Shown piece by piece: positions 47,208-47,439 of a DNA stretch of 47,439 nt. The number at the start of each line of letters is the position of its first letter. The stretch's first letter is position 1. The DNA lies in NCBI GenBank assembly GCA_002373375.1, contig DFLE01000013.1, forward strand, positions 376 to 47,814. Direction: 5' to 3'. The notes under the pieces are model-generated. The model did no database searches and was not told the DNA's origin. It saw nothing but the letters and a program-made list of their open reading frames with translations. Origin of the DNA: Prevotellaceae bacterium UBA3627 (GTDB lineage Bacteria; Bacteroidota; Bacteroidia; Bacteroidales; Bacteroidaceae). The position numbers were made by a program, and so were the translations under genes.

Positions 47208-47439
47208 ATGGCAACATTAGATCTTACAAAGTACGGCATCACTGGCTCAACAGTGATTGCACACAATCCTTCTTATGAGGAGCTCTTCAAGGAAGAGACA
47301 AAGGCAGGCCTTGAGGGCTTTGAGGTTGGTCAGGAGACAGAACTCGGCGCAGTTAACGTGATGACAGGTATCTTCACCGGTCGTTCACCTAAGGACAAAT
47401 ACATCGTTGACGACGCACAGAGCCACGACAAGGTATGGT
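47208..47439 (+). CDS. pckA: ATP-dependent phosphoenolpyruvate carboxykinase (3' end outside window)
   Basis: PckA interconverts oxaloacetate and PEP. In succinate-forming Bacteroidota it mainly fixes CO2 onto PEP and gains ATP, feeding the route that ends in the fumarate reductase at the left edge of this window. The 77 residues present (LDLTKYGITGSTVIAHNPSY, then LGAVNVMTGIFTGRSPKDKY) match the N-terminus of the ATP-type enzyme, including the GRSPKDK segment. The ATG at 47208 follows a good promoter and a 100-nt leader. The frame runs off the right edge. Confidence 0.95.
   Translation, partial: MATLDLTKYGITGSTVIAHNPSYEELFKEETKAGLEGFEVGQETELGAVNVMTGIFTGRSPKDKYIVDDAQSHDKVW

Overview
The window comes from a member of the Bacteroidota, most likely Prevotella in the broad sense (Xylanibacter/Segatella relatives). 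The evidence is the promoter type (TTTG, about 20 bp, TAnnTTTG, seen in front of many genes), the FrdC-FrdA respiratory complex, a GH10-CE1 xylanase/feruloyl esterase of the kind known from rumen Prevotella, a small 'smalltalk' peptide gene beside an HU-like gene, a DUF4254/glycosyltransferase 9 pair, and ATP-type PEP carboxykinase. No rRNA, tRNA or CRISPR array was recognised.

Layout. 1-1916 (minus): fumarate reductase/succinate dehydrogenase frdA (cut by the left edge) and frdC. 2104-4173: mnmG. 4733-8711: five secreted small proteins, three of them paralogues, and one WG-repeat protein. 8872-11944 (minus): a four-helix-bundle protein with a collagen-like N-terminus, and the GH10-CE1 enzyme. 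12567-15455: uvrC and deoC, flanked by parS sites. 15806-16783 (minus): polyprenyl diphosphate synthase. 17364-23204: polA, an S8 protease and a YKSDA-repeat protein. 23356-29419: metH, metF and an acyltransferase. 29482-37625: ychF, a four-helix-bundle cassette with inverted-repeat ends, lgt, mutS and leuS. 37807-39415 (minus): smalltalk peptide, HU-like protein, M15 peptidase and an RteC-like protein. 39761-41555: DUF4254 protein and heptosyltransferase-like GT9. 41704-42804 (minus): a RAYT (REP-associated tyrosine transposase). 42946-46023 (minus): a large secreted Ig-domain protein. 46024-47207: a repeat-rich gap with a DnaA-box cluster. 47208-end: pckA (cut by the right edge).

The main observation is a RAYT/REP system that has entered housekeeping genes. 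The RAYT gene is flanked by, and itself contains, 19-bp palindromes of the form GCTGCGACANTGTCGCAGC preceded by GTAG, the foot tetranucleotide typical of RAYT-linked REPs. The same unit, often with compensated stem changes, lies in frame inside mnmG (2 copies), polA (4 copies in a 78-bp tandem array), metH (3 clear copies) and the GT9 gene (1 copy), mostly at domain boundaries or in loops. Other short repeat classes are also inserted in frame: 9-bp-period CCGG repeats coding Gly-X-X linkers in mutS, metH and the four-helix-bundle protein, and an inverted-repeat insert in leuS. A second REP-like family (GTAT foot), a 22-bp AAAGCTATC family, a CCCTCCC hairpin family and 8-9-bp tandem palindromes fill the gaps between genes.

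Two perfect and two one-mismatch parS sites at 12.5-20.6 kb, mnmG, and four DnaA boxes near 46.9 kb suggest an origin-proximal position. The exact origin is not settled, because most large genes from 2 to 37 kb point toward the DnaA-box cluster rather than away from it.
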